Shown piece by piece: positions 28,763 to 37,386 of a DNA stretch of 64,000 nucleotides (position 1 is its first letter; each line of letters starts with the position of its first letter). Where the stretch lies: assembly GCF_024518835.1 (NCBI RefSeq), contig NZ_JANIGO010000002.1:811522-875521 (forward strand). Direction: 5' to 3'. The DNA is from Limnobacter humi. Lineage in GTDB: Bacteria; Pseudomonadota; Gammaproteobacteria; Burkholderiales; Burkholderiaceae_B. A model generated the notes under the pieces. That model had not been told where the DNA came from, searched no databases, and was given only the letters and a program-made list of their open reading frames with translations. Made by a program: the position numbers and the translations under genes.

Positions 28763-30019
28763 ATGAGCATTGAAGACAGCGTATTAGACATTGGACGGAA
28801 GGCCCGCGAGGCCTCCGCAGCCATGGCCCGTGCCAACACCGGTGCCAAAAACAAGGCTTTGCTGGAAACAGCCCGCCTGATCCGTGAACACCGTGGGGAC
28901 CTGCGTGCGGCCAACCAAGCTGACCTGGATCAGGCCAAAACCAATGGGCTGGAGCCAGCCCTGCTGGACCGACTGGCGCTGAGCGAAAAAGCCATTGACA
29001 CCATGGCAGAGGGTCTGGAGCAAATTGCGCAATTGCCCGACCCCATCGGCGAAATGACCGATTTCAAAAATCGCCCATCCGGCATTCAAGTGGGCAAAAT
29101 GCGCGTGCCGCTGGGCGTGATTGGCATCATCTACGAGGCCCGACCGAACGTAACCGTCGACGCAGCAGGCCTGTGTATCAAGTCGGGAAACAGTACCATT
29201 CTGCGCGGAGGTTCTGAAGCCTTCCGCTGCAACCAGGCGCTGGCCAGGCTGGTGGCCCAAGGCTTGGAAGCCGCTGGTCTGCCGGCCGCTGCGGTGCAAG
29301 TCATCGACACCACCGACCGTGCCGCGGTGGGTGCGCTCATCACCATGACCCAATATGTGGATGTGATCGTGCCCCGCGGCGGCAAGGGTTTGATCGAGCG
29401 CATTTCCCGTGAAGCCAAGGTGCCTGTCATCAAACACCTGGACGGCATTTGCCATGTTTTCATTGACGAATCGGCAGACCTTGAAAAAGCCATATCCATT
29501 GCAGACAATGCCAAAACCCACCGCTACGGCACCTGTAATACCATGGAAACCTTGCTGGTTCACCAGCATGTTGCCAAGCCTGTGTTGACAGCCCTGGGCA
29601 AAATCTACGCCGACAAAGGTGTTGAAGTTCGGGGTTGTGGGCGCACCTGTGCGCTATTGCCCACCGCCAAAGCCGCCACCGAAGAAGACTGGTCCACCGA
29701 ATACCTCGCCCCCATCCTGTCCGTCAAGGTGGTCGACGGCCTGGACCAAGCGATTGCGCACATCAACCGCTACAGTTCCCAACACACCGACAGCATCGTG
29801 ACCGACAACCACAGTCATGCCATGCGCTTCATCCGTGAAGTAGATTCCGCCTCGGTGATGGTCAACGCATCCACACGGTTTGCGGATGGTTTTGAATACG
29901 GCTTGGGCGCCGAAATCGGCATTTCCACCGACAAAATCCATGCCCGAGGCCCGGTTGGGCTGGAAGGCTTAACCAGTCAAAAATGGGTGGTGTTTGGTCA
30001 CGGCGAAATTCGCCAGTAA
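28763..30019 (+). CDS. proA: Glutamate-5-semialdehyde dehydrogenase (gamma-glutamyl phosphate reductase)
   Basis: Second enzyme of proline synthesis: NADPH-dependent reduction of glutamyl 5-phosphate. The 418 residues are the usual length. The aldehyde-dehydrogenase-like catalytic Cys is in [12 protein letters not shown] (about residue 257), and the [20 protein letters not shown] segment binds cofactor and substrate. proB is not adjacent; proC, which acts after it, is 4 kb further on but in a separate unit. Confidence 0.97.
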   Translation: MSIEDSVLDIGRKAREASAAMARANTGAKNKALLETARLIREHRGDLRAANQADLDQAKTNGLEPALLDRLALSEKAIDTMAEGLEQIAQLPDPIGEMTDFKNRPSGIQVGKMRVPLGVIGIIYEARPNVTVDAAGLCIKSGNSTILRGGSEAFRCNQALARLVAQGLEAAGLPAAAVQVIDTTDRAAVGALITMTQYVDVIVPRGGKGLIERISREAKVPVIKHLDGICHVFIDESADLEKAISIADNAKTHRYGTCNTMETLLVHQHVAKPVLTALGKIYADKGVEVRGCGRTCALLPTAKAATEEDWSTEYLAPILSVKVVDGLDQAIAHINRYSSQHTDSIVTDNHSHAMRFIREVDSASVMVNASTRFADGFEYGLGAEIGISTDKIHARGPVGLEGLTSQKWVVFGHGEIRQ

Positions 30020-30057
30020 GGCACCAACCGGACATCCCTACACAAGGAGTATTTGCA

Positions 30058-30489
30058 ATGAATGGATATCTTTGGGTGAAATCGTTTCACCTCTTGTTCG
30101 TGGCCGCCTGGTTCGCTGGGTTGTTTTACCTGCCCCGCATTTTTGTGAACATGGCCATGGAAACCGACGAGAGGGCCAATGCCCGCCTGTTGCTGATGGC
30201 GCAAAAGCTGTACCGGTTCATGACGCTCTTGGCCATTCCTGCCCTGCTGCTGGGCTTTGCACTGGTGGGTGTCTACCAAATCGGCATTGCGCCGCCCAAC
30301 GGCTGGTTTCACGCCAAAATTCTGGTGGTACTGCTGATTGTGGGTTACCACCATGGCTGTGGCCGGCTGTTGCGCAAGTTCGAAAAGGGCTTGAACACCA
30401 AAACACACACCTTCTATCGCTGGTTCAATGAAATACCTGTGGTGCTGATGGCTGTTGCCATCATTCTTGTGGTGGGCAAACCGTTTTGA
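30058..30489 (+). CDS. hemJ: Protoporphyrinogen oxidase HemJ (CopD/UPF0093 family)
   Basis: Inner-membrane enzyme that oxidises protoporphyrinogen IX in bacteria lacking HemG or HemY. The ATG at 30058 has AAGGAG nine bases upstream, giving 143 residues; an upstream in-frame extension runs into proA. Four membrane segments are visible. KSFHLLFVAAWFAGLFYLPR carries the conserved His11 and Arg, and YHHGCGRLLRKFEKG is another conserved stretch. The stop overlaps the TTG start of the next gene. Assignment rests on family resemblance, strong for this short protein. Confidence 0.88.
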   Translation: MNGYLWVKSFHLLFVAAWFAGLFYLPRIFVNMAMETDERANARLLLMAQKLYRFMTLLAIPALLLGFALVGVYQIGIAPPNGWFHAKILVVLLIVGYHHGCGRLLRKFEKGLNTKTHTFYRWFNEIPVVLMAVAIILVVGKPF

Positions 30490-31787
30490 GCACCCTGTCC
30501 ATCAAGCCCGGCAAACCTGTCAACTCCACCCGGCAAAGCACTTTCGAGTGTTTTGCCAGTTGCCCGCGGGGTCTGGAAGCCCTGCTACAAACCGAACTGG
30601 AGCAGTGGGGTGCATCCAATTGCAAACCGGTGCCGGGCGGCCTGCACTTTCAAGCGAGCTGGCGCCAAGCCACCCGCATGACCTACTGGAGCCGCCTGGC
30701 TGGCCGCATCGGTTTGCAGGTCATGAAAGCCCCTTGCGACAGCGATGAAACCTTCTACAAACTGGCCAAGGCCGTGGACTGGCACAACTGGTTCAAACTC
30801 AGCCACACATTCCGGGTAGACCTCAACAACCTCGGGGCTGATGTCAACAGTTTGCGTTTTACGCAGTTGCGCCTCAAAGACGCCATTTGCGACCACTTCA
30901 TTGAACAGTTTGATGAACGACCCAACGTCAGCGTAGAAAACCCGGATGTCCGGGTGTTCGGCGCCATTTCTCCCAACGAAGCGGTGCTGTACGTGGACCT
31001 GGCTGGTGAAAACCTGTTCAAGCGGGGTTGGCGGGAAGACAAAGGCGTGGCCCCACTGAAAGAAAACCTGGCGGCCGGCCTGTGGACCATTGTGGCCAAC
31101 AGCCAGGCGGGCAAGGCCCTGGCCGAAGAACGTCCAGCCCATTACCTAGACCCGTTCTGTGGCAGTGGGACCTTGGTGATTGAATCGCTGTCGACCTTGT
31201 GCCAGCGAGCACCGGGCCTTGAGCGGCGCTTTGCCTTTGAAAACCTGAAAGTCTACGACCCAGCCTGGGGCGAAGAATTGCAGCAAGACGCCAACAAACG
31301 CTTCAATGCTGGGCTGGACCGTGCATTGAGCGACAAACACTTCCGCTGGCATGCCAGCGACATCACCGAAGCACTGGTGCAAATGGCGGTGGACAACTGC
31401 GACCGCGCTGGTTTTGGCGAATTGGTGGATGAAGGTCTGGTGATTTTTTCGCAGCGCGACGCGCTCACCGTTGCGCCCCCCGCCCCCACGGGCATTATTT
31501 TGTCCAATCCTCCGTATGGCGAACGGGTTCGGGCCAAAGGGGCCGACGTGCCCGAGGACGAGGCCTATCAGCGCCTGTTCAAAGCCTATGGCGATGTGCT
31601 CAAGCACCAGTTCTCGGGTTGGACAGCTTTCTTGTTCTCAGGGGACTTGGAGATCAAGAAAACCCTGAACCTCAGCCCCAAACGAAAAGCCCCGTTGTAC
31701 AACGGGGCCATCGAATGCCGGCTGTTTGAAATCCCGCTGACCCGTGGCATCTACCGACCGCGGGCCGAAGGCAGCGCAGTCGAATAA
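30486..31787 (+). CDS. THUMP-domain rRNA guanine-N2 methyltransferase (RlmL N-half/YpsC type)
   Basis: Predicted 23S rRNA m2G methyltransferase, single-domain relative of the first half of E. coli RlmKL. It has 433 residues: N-terminal ferredoxin-like and THUMP region (about 15-180, starting TFECFASCPRGLEALLQTEL), then a Rossmann methyltransferase with motif I DPFCGSGTLVIE near 220 and catalytic motif IV NPPYGER near 342. The start is TTG, overlapping the hemJ stop (TTGA); the nearest ATG would remove conserved sequence. The exact target guanine is inferred from the family. Confidence 0.88.
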   Translation: MSTLSIKPGKPVNSTRQSTFECFASCPRGLEALLQTELEQWGASNCKPVPGGLHFQASWRQATRMTYWSRLAGRIGLQVMKAPCDSDETFYKLAKAVDWHNWFKLSHTFRVDLNNLGADVNSLRFTQLRLKDAICDHFIEQFDERPNVSVENPDVRVFGAISPNEAVLYVDLAGENLFKRGWREDKGVAPLKENLAAGLWTIVANSQAGKALAEERPAHYLDPFCGSGTLVIESLSTLCQRAPGLERRFAFENLKVYDPAWGEELQQDANKRFNAGLDRALSDKHFRWHASDITEALVQMAVDNCDRAGFGELVDEGLVIFSQRDALTVAPPAPTGIILSNPPYGERVRAKGADVPEDEAYQRLFKAYGDVLKHQFSGWTAFLFSGDLEIKKTLNLSPKRKAPLYNGAIECRLFEIPLTRGIYRPRAEGSAVE

Positions 31788-31792
31788 ACGGC

Positions 31793-32281
31793 TTACTCCG
31801 CCATCAATGCCCGGATATCGGCTTTCAGGTCTTCCGGCTTGGTGGTGGGGGCGTAGCGGTCATACACCTCACCGTTTTTGCGGATCAGGAACTTGGTGAA
31901 ATTCCATTTGATGGCCGATGTACCCAAAATGCCTTTGGCCTCTTTGGTCAGGTATTGATACAACGGGTGTGCCTCTGAACCATTCACATCAACCTTTTCC
32001 GACATCAGGAAACTCACGCCATAGTTTTTCTGGCAAAACGCGCCAATGGCGCTTTCATCACCGGGCTCCTGCTTACCAAACTGGTTGCATGGAAAGCCAA
32101 TGATCACCAAGCCATCCTGACCAAGCTCCTCGTGCAACTTTTGCAGGCCATCGTACTGTGGGGTAAAGCCGCATTTGCTGGCCGTGTTCACAATCAGCAG
32201 TACCTTCCCCGCAAAGTCCTTCAACTCCAGCGGCTTGCCATCCAATGTTTTCGTAGAAAATTGATAAACGCCCGTGGCCAT
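31793..32281 (-). CDS. Glutathione peroxidase family (Cys-type)
   Basis: Thiol peroxidase that reduces hydrogen and organic peroxides, cytosolic. It has 162 residues with active-site Cys37 in NTASKCGFTPQ (Cys, not selenocysteine), Gln and Asn in FPCNQFGKQEPG, and the catalytic Trp in KWNFTKFLI. A GGGAG site precedes the ATG. It converges with the methyltransferase gene, with only five bases between stops. The physiological reductant is probably thioredoxin, as for most bacterial Gpx proteins, but this is not visible. Confidence 0.92.
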   Translation of the reverse strand: MATGVYQFSTKTLDGKPLELKDFAGKVLLIVNTASKCGFTPQYDGLQKLHEELGQDGLVIIGFPCNQFGKQEPGDESAIGAFCQKNYGVSFLMSEKVDVNGSEAHPLYQYLTKEAKGILGTSAIKWNFTKFLIRKNGEVYDRYAPTTKPEDLKADIRALMAE

Positions 32282-32366
32282 GTGTGTCTCCCGAAATCAG
32301 CCTGTTGTGTCGAAACACTGAGTGTATCGGCTTCATCAGCAGAGAGTTGTACCAGACTTCCAAACA

Positions 32367-33401
32367 TCATGATGCGTTCACCTTGGAGAGCACCGATGAG
32401 GCAGTGTCTCGGGTAATTTTGCCGGTTACCAACAGGCGTTGAATGGCCTGCTCCATGGTCTGCATGCCTTGTTGTGCGCCGGTTTGAATGGCCGATACCA
32501 TCTGGGCCACTTTGCCTTCCCGGATCAGATTTCGAATGGGTGGCGTGGCCAGCATGATTTCATGGGCTGCCACCCGGCCACCACCCTGCTTTTTCAGCAA
32601 AGTCTGGCAAATCACGGCCCGCAGGGATTCCGACAACATGGTTCGCACCATGGCCTTGTCGGTCGATGGAAACGCATCAATAATCCGATCAATGGTTTTG
32701 GGCGCAGATGAGGTGTGCAGCGTGGCCAGCACCAAGTGCCCGGTTTCAGCGGCGGTCAAGGCCAGTTGAATGGTCTCCAGGTCCCGCATTTCGCCCACCA
32801 GAATCACATCCGGATCTTCCCGCAGCGCAGCGCGCAGCGCAGCCGAAAAGGAATGGGTGTGCTCGCCCAGCTCGCGTTGGTTCACAATGCAGTTCATGGG
32901 GTTGTGCACAAACTCAATCGGGTCTTCAATGGTAAGAATGTGCCCTTTCTGATGACGATTGACTTCGTCCACCATGGCTGCCAGCGTGGTGCTTTTGCCA
33001 GAGCCGGTCGGCCCGGTGACCAGCACCAAGCCATTGGGCTCCCGAGCCACCGATCGGAAAACCCCTGGAGCCTCCAATTCATCCAGCGTTCGAACTCGGC
33101 TCGGAATAACCCGAAACGCTGCCGAGGGTCCACGGGCCTGCATGAATGCATTCACACGGAAGCGGGATAAACCCTGTACTTCCCAACTGTAGTCATGTTC
33201 ATGGTCCCGTTGCCAAGCGGCTTGCTGCCCGTCAGTCATTGAACTACAAATGAGCTGCATCACCTCACGGGCATTCAGCACTGCATCTGACAATCGGCGT
33301 ATGTCGCCATCCACCCGCACCATGGGTGGCATGTCGGATGACAAGTGCAGGTCAGAGCCACGCAGCTCGACCGTCCAGTTCAGCAATTCAGTCAGGGTCA
33401 T
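32367..33401 (-). CDS. pilT: Type IV pilus retraction ATPase PilT
   Basis: Hexameric ATPase that powers pilus retraction for twitching and DNA uptake. The ATG at 33401 gives 344 residues, the length of Pseudomonas PilT; an upstream extension of 19 codons has no support. Walker A GPTGSGKSTT, Asp box ILTIEDPIEFVH, Walker B VILVGEMRDLET and His box HLVLATLHTSSAPKTIDRII are all intact. It diverges from yggS, as in many proteobacteria. No pilU follows, since the next gene is a glutathione peroxidase. Confidence 0.96.
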   Translation of the reverse strand: MTLTELLNWTVELRGSDLHLSSDMPPMVRVDGDIRRLSDAVLNAREVMQLICSSMTDGQQAAWQRDHEHDYSWEVQGLSRFRVNAFMQARGPSAAFRVIPSRVRTLDELEAPGVFRSVAREPNGLVLVTGPTGSGKSTTLAAMVDEVNRHQKGHILTIEDPIEFVHNPMNCIVNQRELGEHTHSFSAALRAALREDPDVILVGEMRDLETIQLALTAAETGHLVLATLHTSSAPKTIDRIIDAFPSTDKAMVRTMLSESLRAVICQTLLKKQGGGRVAAHEIMLATPPIRNLIREGKVAQMVSAIQTGAQQGMQTMEQAIQRLLVTGKITRDTASSVLSKVNAS

Positions 33402-33430
33402 GAGAAAATAACCTTCATCAACACACACAG

Positions 33431-33449
33431 GGAATGCCGCTTGCATTCC
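33431..33449. repeat. Inverted repeat in the pilT-yggS intergenic region
   Basis: Perfect 7-bp arms GGAATGC / GCATTCC with a five-base spacer in the 57-bp gap between divergent starts. Candidate operator; may be chance. Confidence 0.4.
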
Positions 33450-33458
33450 GGAGTTCAC

Positions 33459-34154
33459 ATGAGCAGCGCCCTAGAACAGCTAACGTCCATCCAACAGCGT
33501 ATTCGCATAGCCTGTGAGCGCAGCGGTCGTGACTTCGCCTCGGTTCAATTGTTGGCGGTCAGTAAAACCTTTCCCGCAGAGGCCATTCTGGACATGGCCA
33601 CCTTGGGACAAACCGCCTTTGGTGAAAATTACCTGCAAGAAGCGCTGGACAAAATCACCCACCTGGCGGAGCTTCCAACTTGCCCGCCTTTGCAGTGGCA
33701 TTTCATCGGCCCCATCCAAAGCAACAAAACCAGGCCCATTGCAGAACATTTTGATTGGGTGCACAGCGTAGACCGCCTGAAAATTGCCCAACGCCTGGCC
33801 GAACAACGACCAGCACACCTGTCCCCACTGAACGTCCTGATTCAAATCAACACCTCGGGCGAGGACAGCAAATCCGGTGTAAACCCGGCCGATGCGGTTG
33901 CCTTGTGTCAAGCTGTGGCCAGCCTGCCCAAGCTGCGTTTGCGGGGCTTGATGACCATACCTAGCCCCACCGAGAACATGGAACAACTGCGTGGTGAATT
34001 CAACATTTGCAAAACCGTGTTCACCACCCTCAATTCGGCTGGCCTTGGCCTGGACACACTGTCCATGGGCATGTCAGCCGACCTGGAACTGGCCATTGAA
34101 TGTGGCTCCACCTGCGTGCGCGTGGGCACAGCCCTGTTTGGCGCACGCCACTGA
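33459..34154 (+). CDS. yggS: YggS family PLP homeostasis protein
   Basis: Carries pyridoxal phosphate and buffers its pool; affects amino-acid balance. The ATG at 33459 (GGAG five bases upstream) gives 231 residues; an upstream in-frame extension is antisense to pilT. The PLP-binding Lys36 is in LLAVSKTFP, with GENYLQEALDK, WHFIGPIQSNK and the C-terminal LSMGMSADLELAIECGST phosphate-binding stretch. It is followed after 20 bp by proC, a common pairing. Confidence 0.95.
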   Translation: MSSALEQLTSIQQRIRIACERSGRDFASVQLLAVSKTFPAEAILDMATLGQTAFGENYLQEALDKITHLAELPTCPPLQWHFIGPIQSNKTRPIAEHFDWVHSVDRLKIAQRLAEQRPAHLSPLNVLIQINTSGEDSKSGVNPADAVALCQAVASLPKLRLRGLMTIPSPTENMEQLRGEFNICKTVFTTLNSAGLGLDTLSMGMSADLELAIECGSTCVRVGTALFGARH

Positions 34155-34174
34155 ACCCTCACACAAGGAAGACC

Positions 34175-34978
34175 ATGAACCACACACTGTTTATTGGCGG
34201 CGGCAATATGGCGTTTGCCATCATTGGCGGGCTGCTGGCCCAAGGCGAAGACGCCGCCCAATGTCGGGTCATCGACCCCAGTCCGGAGGCCTCGCGAAAA
34301 CTCAACGCACTGGGCATTGAATGCAGCGCTGACTGGCCGGAAAACTTTGCACCCGAGGTGGTCGTTTTGGCGGTGAAACCGCAAATGATGAAAGAGGTGC
34401 TCCAGGCCCACGGTGCAAACCTGGGCGACAGCCTGATCATCAGCATTGCTGCCGGTGTCAGTGTGGCTCAAATCCGGCAATGGAGTGGCCAGGTGGATGC
34501 CAAGGTGGTGCGCTGCATGCCCAACACACCGGCCTTGGTGGGTGAAGGGCTGTCGGGTTTGTATTTCACCACCAACTGCGACGGCGAAGACCGGGAGGAA
34601 GCCACCGCCATATTTGAAAGCTGCGGCAAGGTGGTGGTGGTGGACGACGAGTCCAGCATCAACGCCATCACTGCCATCTCCGGCAGTGGTCCAGGCTATG
34701 TGTTTTACCTCATGGAAGCATTGGCCGAAGGTGCGCGTGCGCTGGGCTTTGATGAATCACAGGCCAATTTGCTGGTGTCACAAACTTTTTTGGGTGCGGC
34801 CACATTGGCCTCACAATCCAGCGACTCATTTTCCACCCTGCGAGAAAAAGTCACCTCCACAGGCGGCACCACTTTTGCCGGTCTGGAAGCCATGCGGGCT
34901 CATGCCGTGAGCCTGGGTATCGTGGAGGGTGCTAAGGCAGCCATGGCACGGGCTGAAGAACTGCAGAACGGGGCCTAG
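34175..34978 (+). CDS. proC: Pyrroline-5-carboxylate reductase
   Basis: Last step of proline synthesis, NAD(P)H dependent. The ATG at 34175 with AAGGA upstream gives 267 residues. The N-terminal Rossmann motif reads FIGGGNMAFAIIGGLL; the catalytic and substrate region includes GSGPGYVFYLMEAL and the C-terminal TSTGGTTFAGLEAM. Near the C-terminus (34905-34925) the DNA carries a variant copy of the dispersed palindrome, read here as MRAHAVSLG. It is probably co-transcribed with yggS. Confidence 0.97.
   Translation: MNHTLFIGGGNMAFAIIGGLLAQGEDAAQCRVIDPSPEASRKLNALGIECSADWPENFAPEVVVLAVKPQMMKEVLQAHGANLGDSLIISIAAGVSVAQIRQWSGQVDAKVVRCMPNTPALVGEGLSGLYFTTNCDGEDREEATAIFESCGKVVVVDDESSINAITAISGSGPGYVFYLMEALAEGARALGFDESQANLLVSQTFLGAATLASQSSDSFSTLREKVTSTGGTTFAGLEAMRAHAVSLGIVEGAKAAMARAEELQNGA
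34905..34925. repeat. Dispersed palindrome, variant copy (proC)
   Basis: CGGGCTCA-TGCCG-TGAGCCTG. One base of the left arm differs from the consensus (A to G), the mirror of the change in the recG copy. Here the reading phase differs from the other three copies. Confidence 0.65.
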
Positions 34979-34997
34979 GTGCTGCCAGCCGTAAACC

Positions 34998-35861
34998 TCA
35001 GCAATAATTCAGGAACAGCCCTGTGAACAGGGCTGCCCCCACCCAGTTGTTGTGCAAGAACGCCTTGAAGCACAACGCCCGCTCCCGGTTTCGAATCAAG
35101 GTGTAGTGGTAGCCCACCAGCGCCAAAGCCACACACCAGAATAGCCAAAACACCGGCTTGAACCCCAGGCTGAACCCGACCATGGCCCACAAGGCCAAAA
35201 AAAGCCCATAGCACGCCATCACACCCAACACATCAAACCGGCCCAGCGTGATGGCCGAGGTCTTGATGCCGATTTTCAAATCGTCCGGTTTGTCGACCAT
35301 GGCATATTCGGTGTCGTATGCAATGGTCCAAAACAAATTGGCCAATAGTACCCACCAGGCTTGCGCTGGCACCTCGCCCTGAATGGCCACAAAGGCCATG
35401 GGTATACCAAAGCCGAACGCCAGCCCCAGGTAGGCCTGCGGCATGGGGAAAAACCGCTTGGTAAATGGGTAGCTGCCCGCCAGAAAGGCAGCAGGCACAC
35501 TCATGGCGATGGTGGCCCAGCCCAGTGGCAGGGTGATCAGCAGCGCCACCAACGACAACACCACCGCCAAACCCACCGCTTCGCGGGATGTAATTCTTCC
35601 TGCAGTCAATGGCCGGTGCTGGGTTCGCTCCACATGCCGGTCAAAGTCCTGGTCCGCATAGTCGTTGATGGCACAGCCTGCCGAGCGCATCAACACCACG
35701 CCCGCCACAAATACAAACAGCACATAGCCCGTGGGTGGCCCTTCGGCAGCCATCCACAGACCCCACAAGGTGGGCCACATCAGCAACAGGATGCCAATCG
35801 GCTTGTCCAGGCGGAGCAACAACCAATACTCGCGAAGGCGCGTTTGTGTCAGGGCAACCAT
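34998..35861 (-). CDS. ubiA: 4-hydroxybenzoate octaprenyltransferase
   Basis: Inner-membrane enzyme that attaches the polyprenyl tail to 4-hydroxybenzoate in ubiquinone synthesis. It has 287 residues and about eight membrane segments. The first Asp motif NDYADQDFD (66-74) and the second, DTEYAMVDKPDDLKIGIKT, bind the Mg-diphosphate. It lies 6 bp after the oxyR stop on the same strand, a pairing conserved in Burkholderia. It converges with proC across 19 bp. Confidence 0.96.
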   Translation of the reverse strand: MVALTQTRLREYWLLLRLDKPIGILLLMWPTLWGLWMAAEGPPTGYVLFVFVAGVVLMRSAGCAINDYADQDFDRHVERTQHRPLTAGRITSREAVGLAVVLSLVALLITLPLGWATIAMSVPAAFLAGSYPFTKRFFPMPQAYLGLAFGFGIPMAFVAIQGEVPAQAWWVLLANLFWTIAYDTEYAMVDKPDDLKIGIKTSAITLGRFDVLGVMACYGLFLALWAMVGFSLGFKPVFWLFWCVALALVGYHYTLIRNRERALCFKAFLHNNWVGAALFTGLFLNYC

Positions 35862-35867
35862 GTGAAC

Positions 35868-36812
35868 TCAACGAACCATCTGGGGAGAATCCAGAAATTG
35901 TACGCCATTGAGTTTGCATTCCAGAATGCAGTTGCGCAGGGCCTCCACCGCCTCGCGGCGACCAAAGCTTTTTCGCCACACCAGGGCCACGGTTCTGCGC
36001 GTATCGGAATCCGCCAAAGGCACATAGGTCAACAAAGAGCTCTCCGGAACCGGATCGGGTACCGAACTGGAGGGCAATACAGTGATGCCGATGCCCGAGG
36101 CCACCATGTGGCGAATGGTTTCCAACGAGCTGCCTTCAAAGGTGCGCTGAATGCCCTCAGACGACTGAGAAAACCTCGACAGCTCCGGACAAACACCCAA
36201 CACCTGGTCACGAAAACAATGTCCAGTGCCCAACAGCAACATGTTTTCCAGGCGCAACTCGTCCGAATCGATGGCCTCGCGGCTCGCCCATCGATGGCTT
36301 TTTGGCAGCGCCACCACAAAGGGCTCGTCGTACAAGGGTTGAATAACAAAACCAGACTCATTGATGGGCAAAGCCAGCACAGCGACATCAATCTCGCCTT
36401 GCTTGAGCAGCTCCAGCAAACGCACCGTGAAGTTTTCCTGCAGCAACAGGGGCATGCCGGGGTGGTCTTGAATCATGCGGGTGACCAGCTCTGGCAACAA
36501 GTAGGGGCCGATCGTGTAAATCACCCCCACCCGCAAAGGTCCAGCCAGCGGGTCCATGCCCTGTTGCGCAATCGCCTTGATGGCCGAAGCCTCCTCAAGA
36601 ACCCGCTGCGCCTGCACCACAATCCGCTCACCCACCGGCGTTAGCGACACCTCATTGGAACCCCGCTCAAACAGCGAGACATTCAGCTCATCTTCCAGTT
36701 TTTTAATGGCCACCGACAGGGTTGGCTGGCTCACAAAACATGCATCCGCAGCCCGACCAAAATGCTTTTCCCGGGCCAAAGCAACAATGTATTTCAGTTC
36801 AGTGAGAGTCAT
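35868..36812 (-). CDS. oxyR: Hydrogen peroxide sensor OxyR (LysR family)
   Basis: LysR-type activator of peroxide defence. It has 314 residues. The winged helix is at about 1-60 (HFGRAADACFVSQPTLSVAI), followed by the periplasmic-binding-like sensor. The redox pair is intact: Cys199 in GTGHCFRD and Cys208 in LGVCPEL, exactly the E. coli positions, so this is a true OxyR, not a generic LysR protein. An inverted repeat with LysR-box geometry lies upstream. It is co-directional with ubiA. The glutathione peroxidase 3.6 kb away could be a target, but I see no site for it. Confidence 0.95.
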   Translation of the reverse strand: MTLTELKYIVALAREKHFGRAADACFVSQPTLSVAIKKLEDELNVSLFERGSNEVSLTPVGERIVVQAQRVLEEASAIKAIAQQGMDPLAGPLRVGVIYTIGPYLLPELVTRMIQDHPGMPLLLQENFTVRLLELLKQGEIDVAVLALPINESGFVIQPLYDEPFVVALPKSHRWASREAIDSDELRLENMLLLGTGHCFRDQVLGVCPELSRFSQSSEGIQRTFEGSSLETIRHMVASGIGITVLPSSSVPDPVPESSLLTYVPLADSDTRRTVALVWRKSFGRREAVEALRNCILECKLNGVQFLDSPQMVR

Positions 36813-36838
36813 CGGCCAATCCTTGTGAATACGTTGTT

Positions 36839-36860
36839 ATTGGCATTTTCTATCGCCAAC
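36839..36860. promoter_or_regulatory. Candidate OxyR operator between oxyR and ridA
   Basis: ATTGGC-N10-GCCAAC, containing an ATTG-N7-CTAT pair close to the OxyR half-site pattern ATAG-N7-CTAT. It starts 26 bp upstream of the oxyR start, the expected position for autoregulation. Confidence 0.45.
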
Positions 36861-37002
36861 TGCGATTCGATTATTACAAACAGTGGAGTGACTGGCAACC
36901 CAAGACTGCGTCATCGCAGGTCAACAAGCACACAGCGGCTTCATCCGAGGCGATCCAGCGGTATCATGACGCCGTATTCACTTTTGTTGCGACAATGCGT
37001 TC

Positions 37003-37386
37003 ATGAGCACCCCACAGGTTATTTCCACACCCAAAGCCCCTGCCGCCATCGGCCCATACAGCCAAGCCATTCAATTCGGCAATCTGGTGTTTACATCGGG
37101 CCAAATTGGCCTGAACCCCAGCACCGGTGACCTGGTTGGCCCCGGCACCGTTGAGCAGGCCCGGCAGGCATTTGCCAATCTCAAAGCGGTGGCAGAACAA
37201 GCCGGCGGCAGCTTGGCCAATGTGGTCAAGTTCACACTCTTTCTCACCGACCTCAGTGAGTTTGCTGACGTGAACGCGATCATGCAGGAATTTGTATCGG
37301 CACCCTTCCCGGCTCGCTCCACCGTCGGTGTAGCCAGCCTGCCCAAAGGCGCCCGATTTGAAGTGGAAGCCATCCTCGCCCTTTGA
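37003..37386 (+). CDS. ridA: RidA family reactive enamine/imine deaminase
   Basis: Trimeric protein that hydrolyses reactive 2-aminoacrylate-type enamines made by PLP enzymes. It has 127 residues. PYSQAI near 18, FTSGQIGLNP, and the C-terminal STVGVASLPKGARFEVEAI with the catalytic Arg and Glu region are present. It overlaps recG by TTGA, so recG translation depends on it. The 190 bp upstream, shared with oxyR, hold its promoter; I could not fix the hexamers. Confidence 0.93.
   Translation: MSTPQVISTPKAPAAIGPYSQAIQFGNLVFTSGQIGLNPSTGDLVGPGTVEQARQAFANLKAVAEQAGGSLANVVKFTLFLTDLSEFADVNAIMQEFVSAPFPARSTVGVASLPKGARFEVEAILAL

Noticed and set aside
35361-36644. Plus-strand open frame of 427 codons opposite ubiA and oxyR
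   Set aside because: Spans two well-supported minus-strand genes; low-complexity His/Gln-rich translation typical of shadows.
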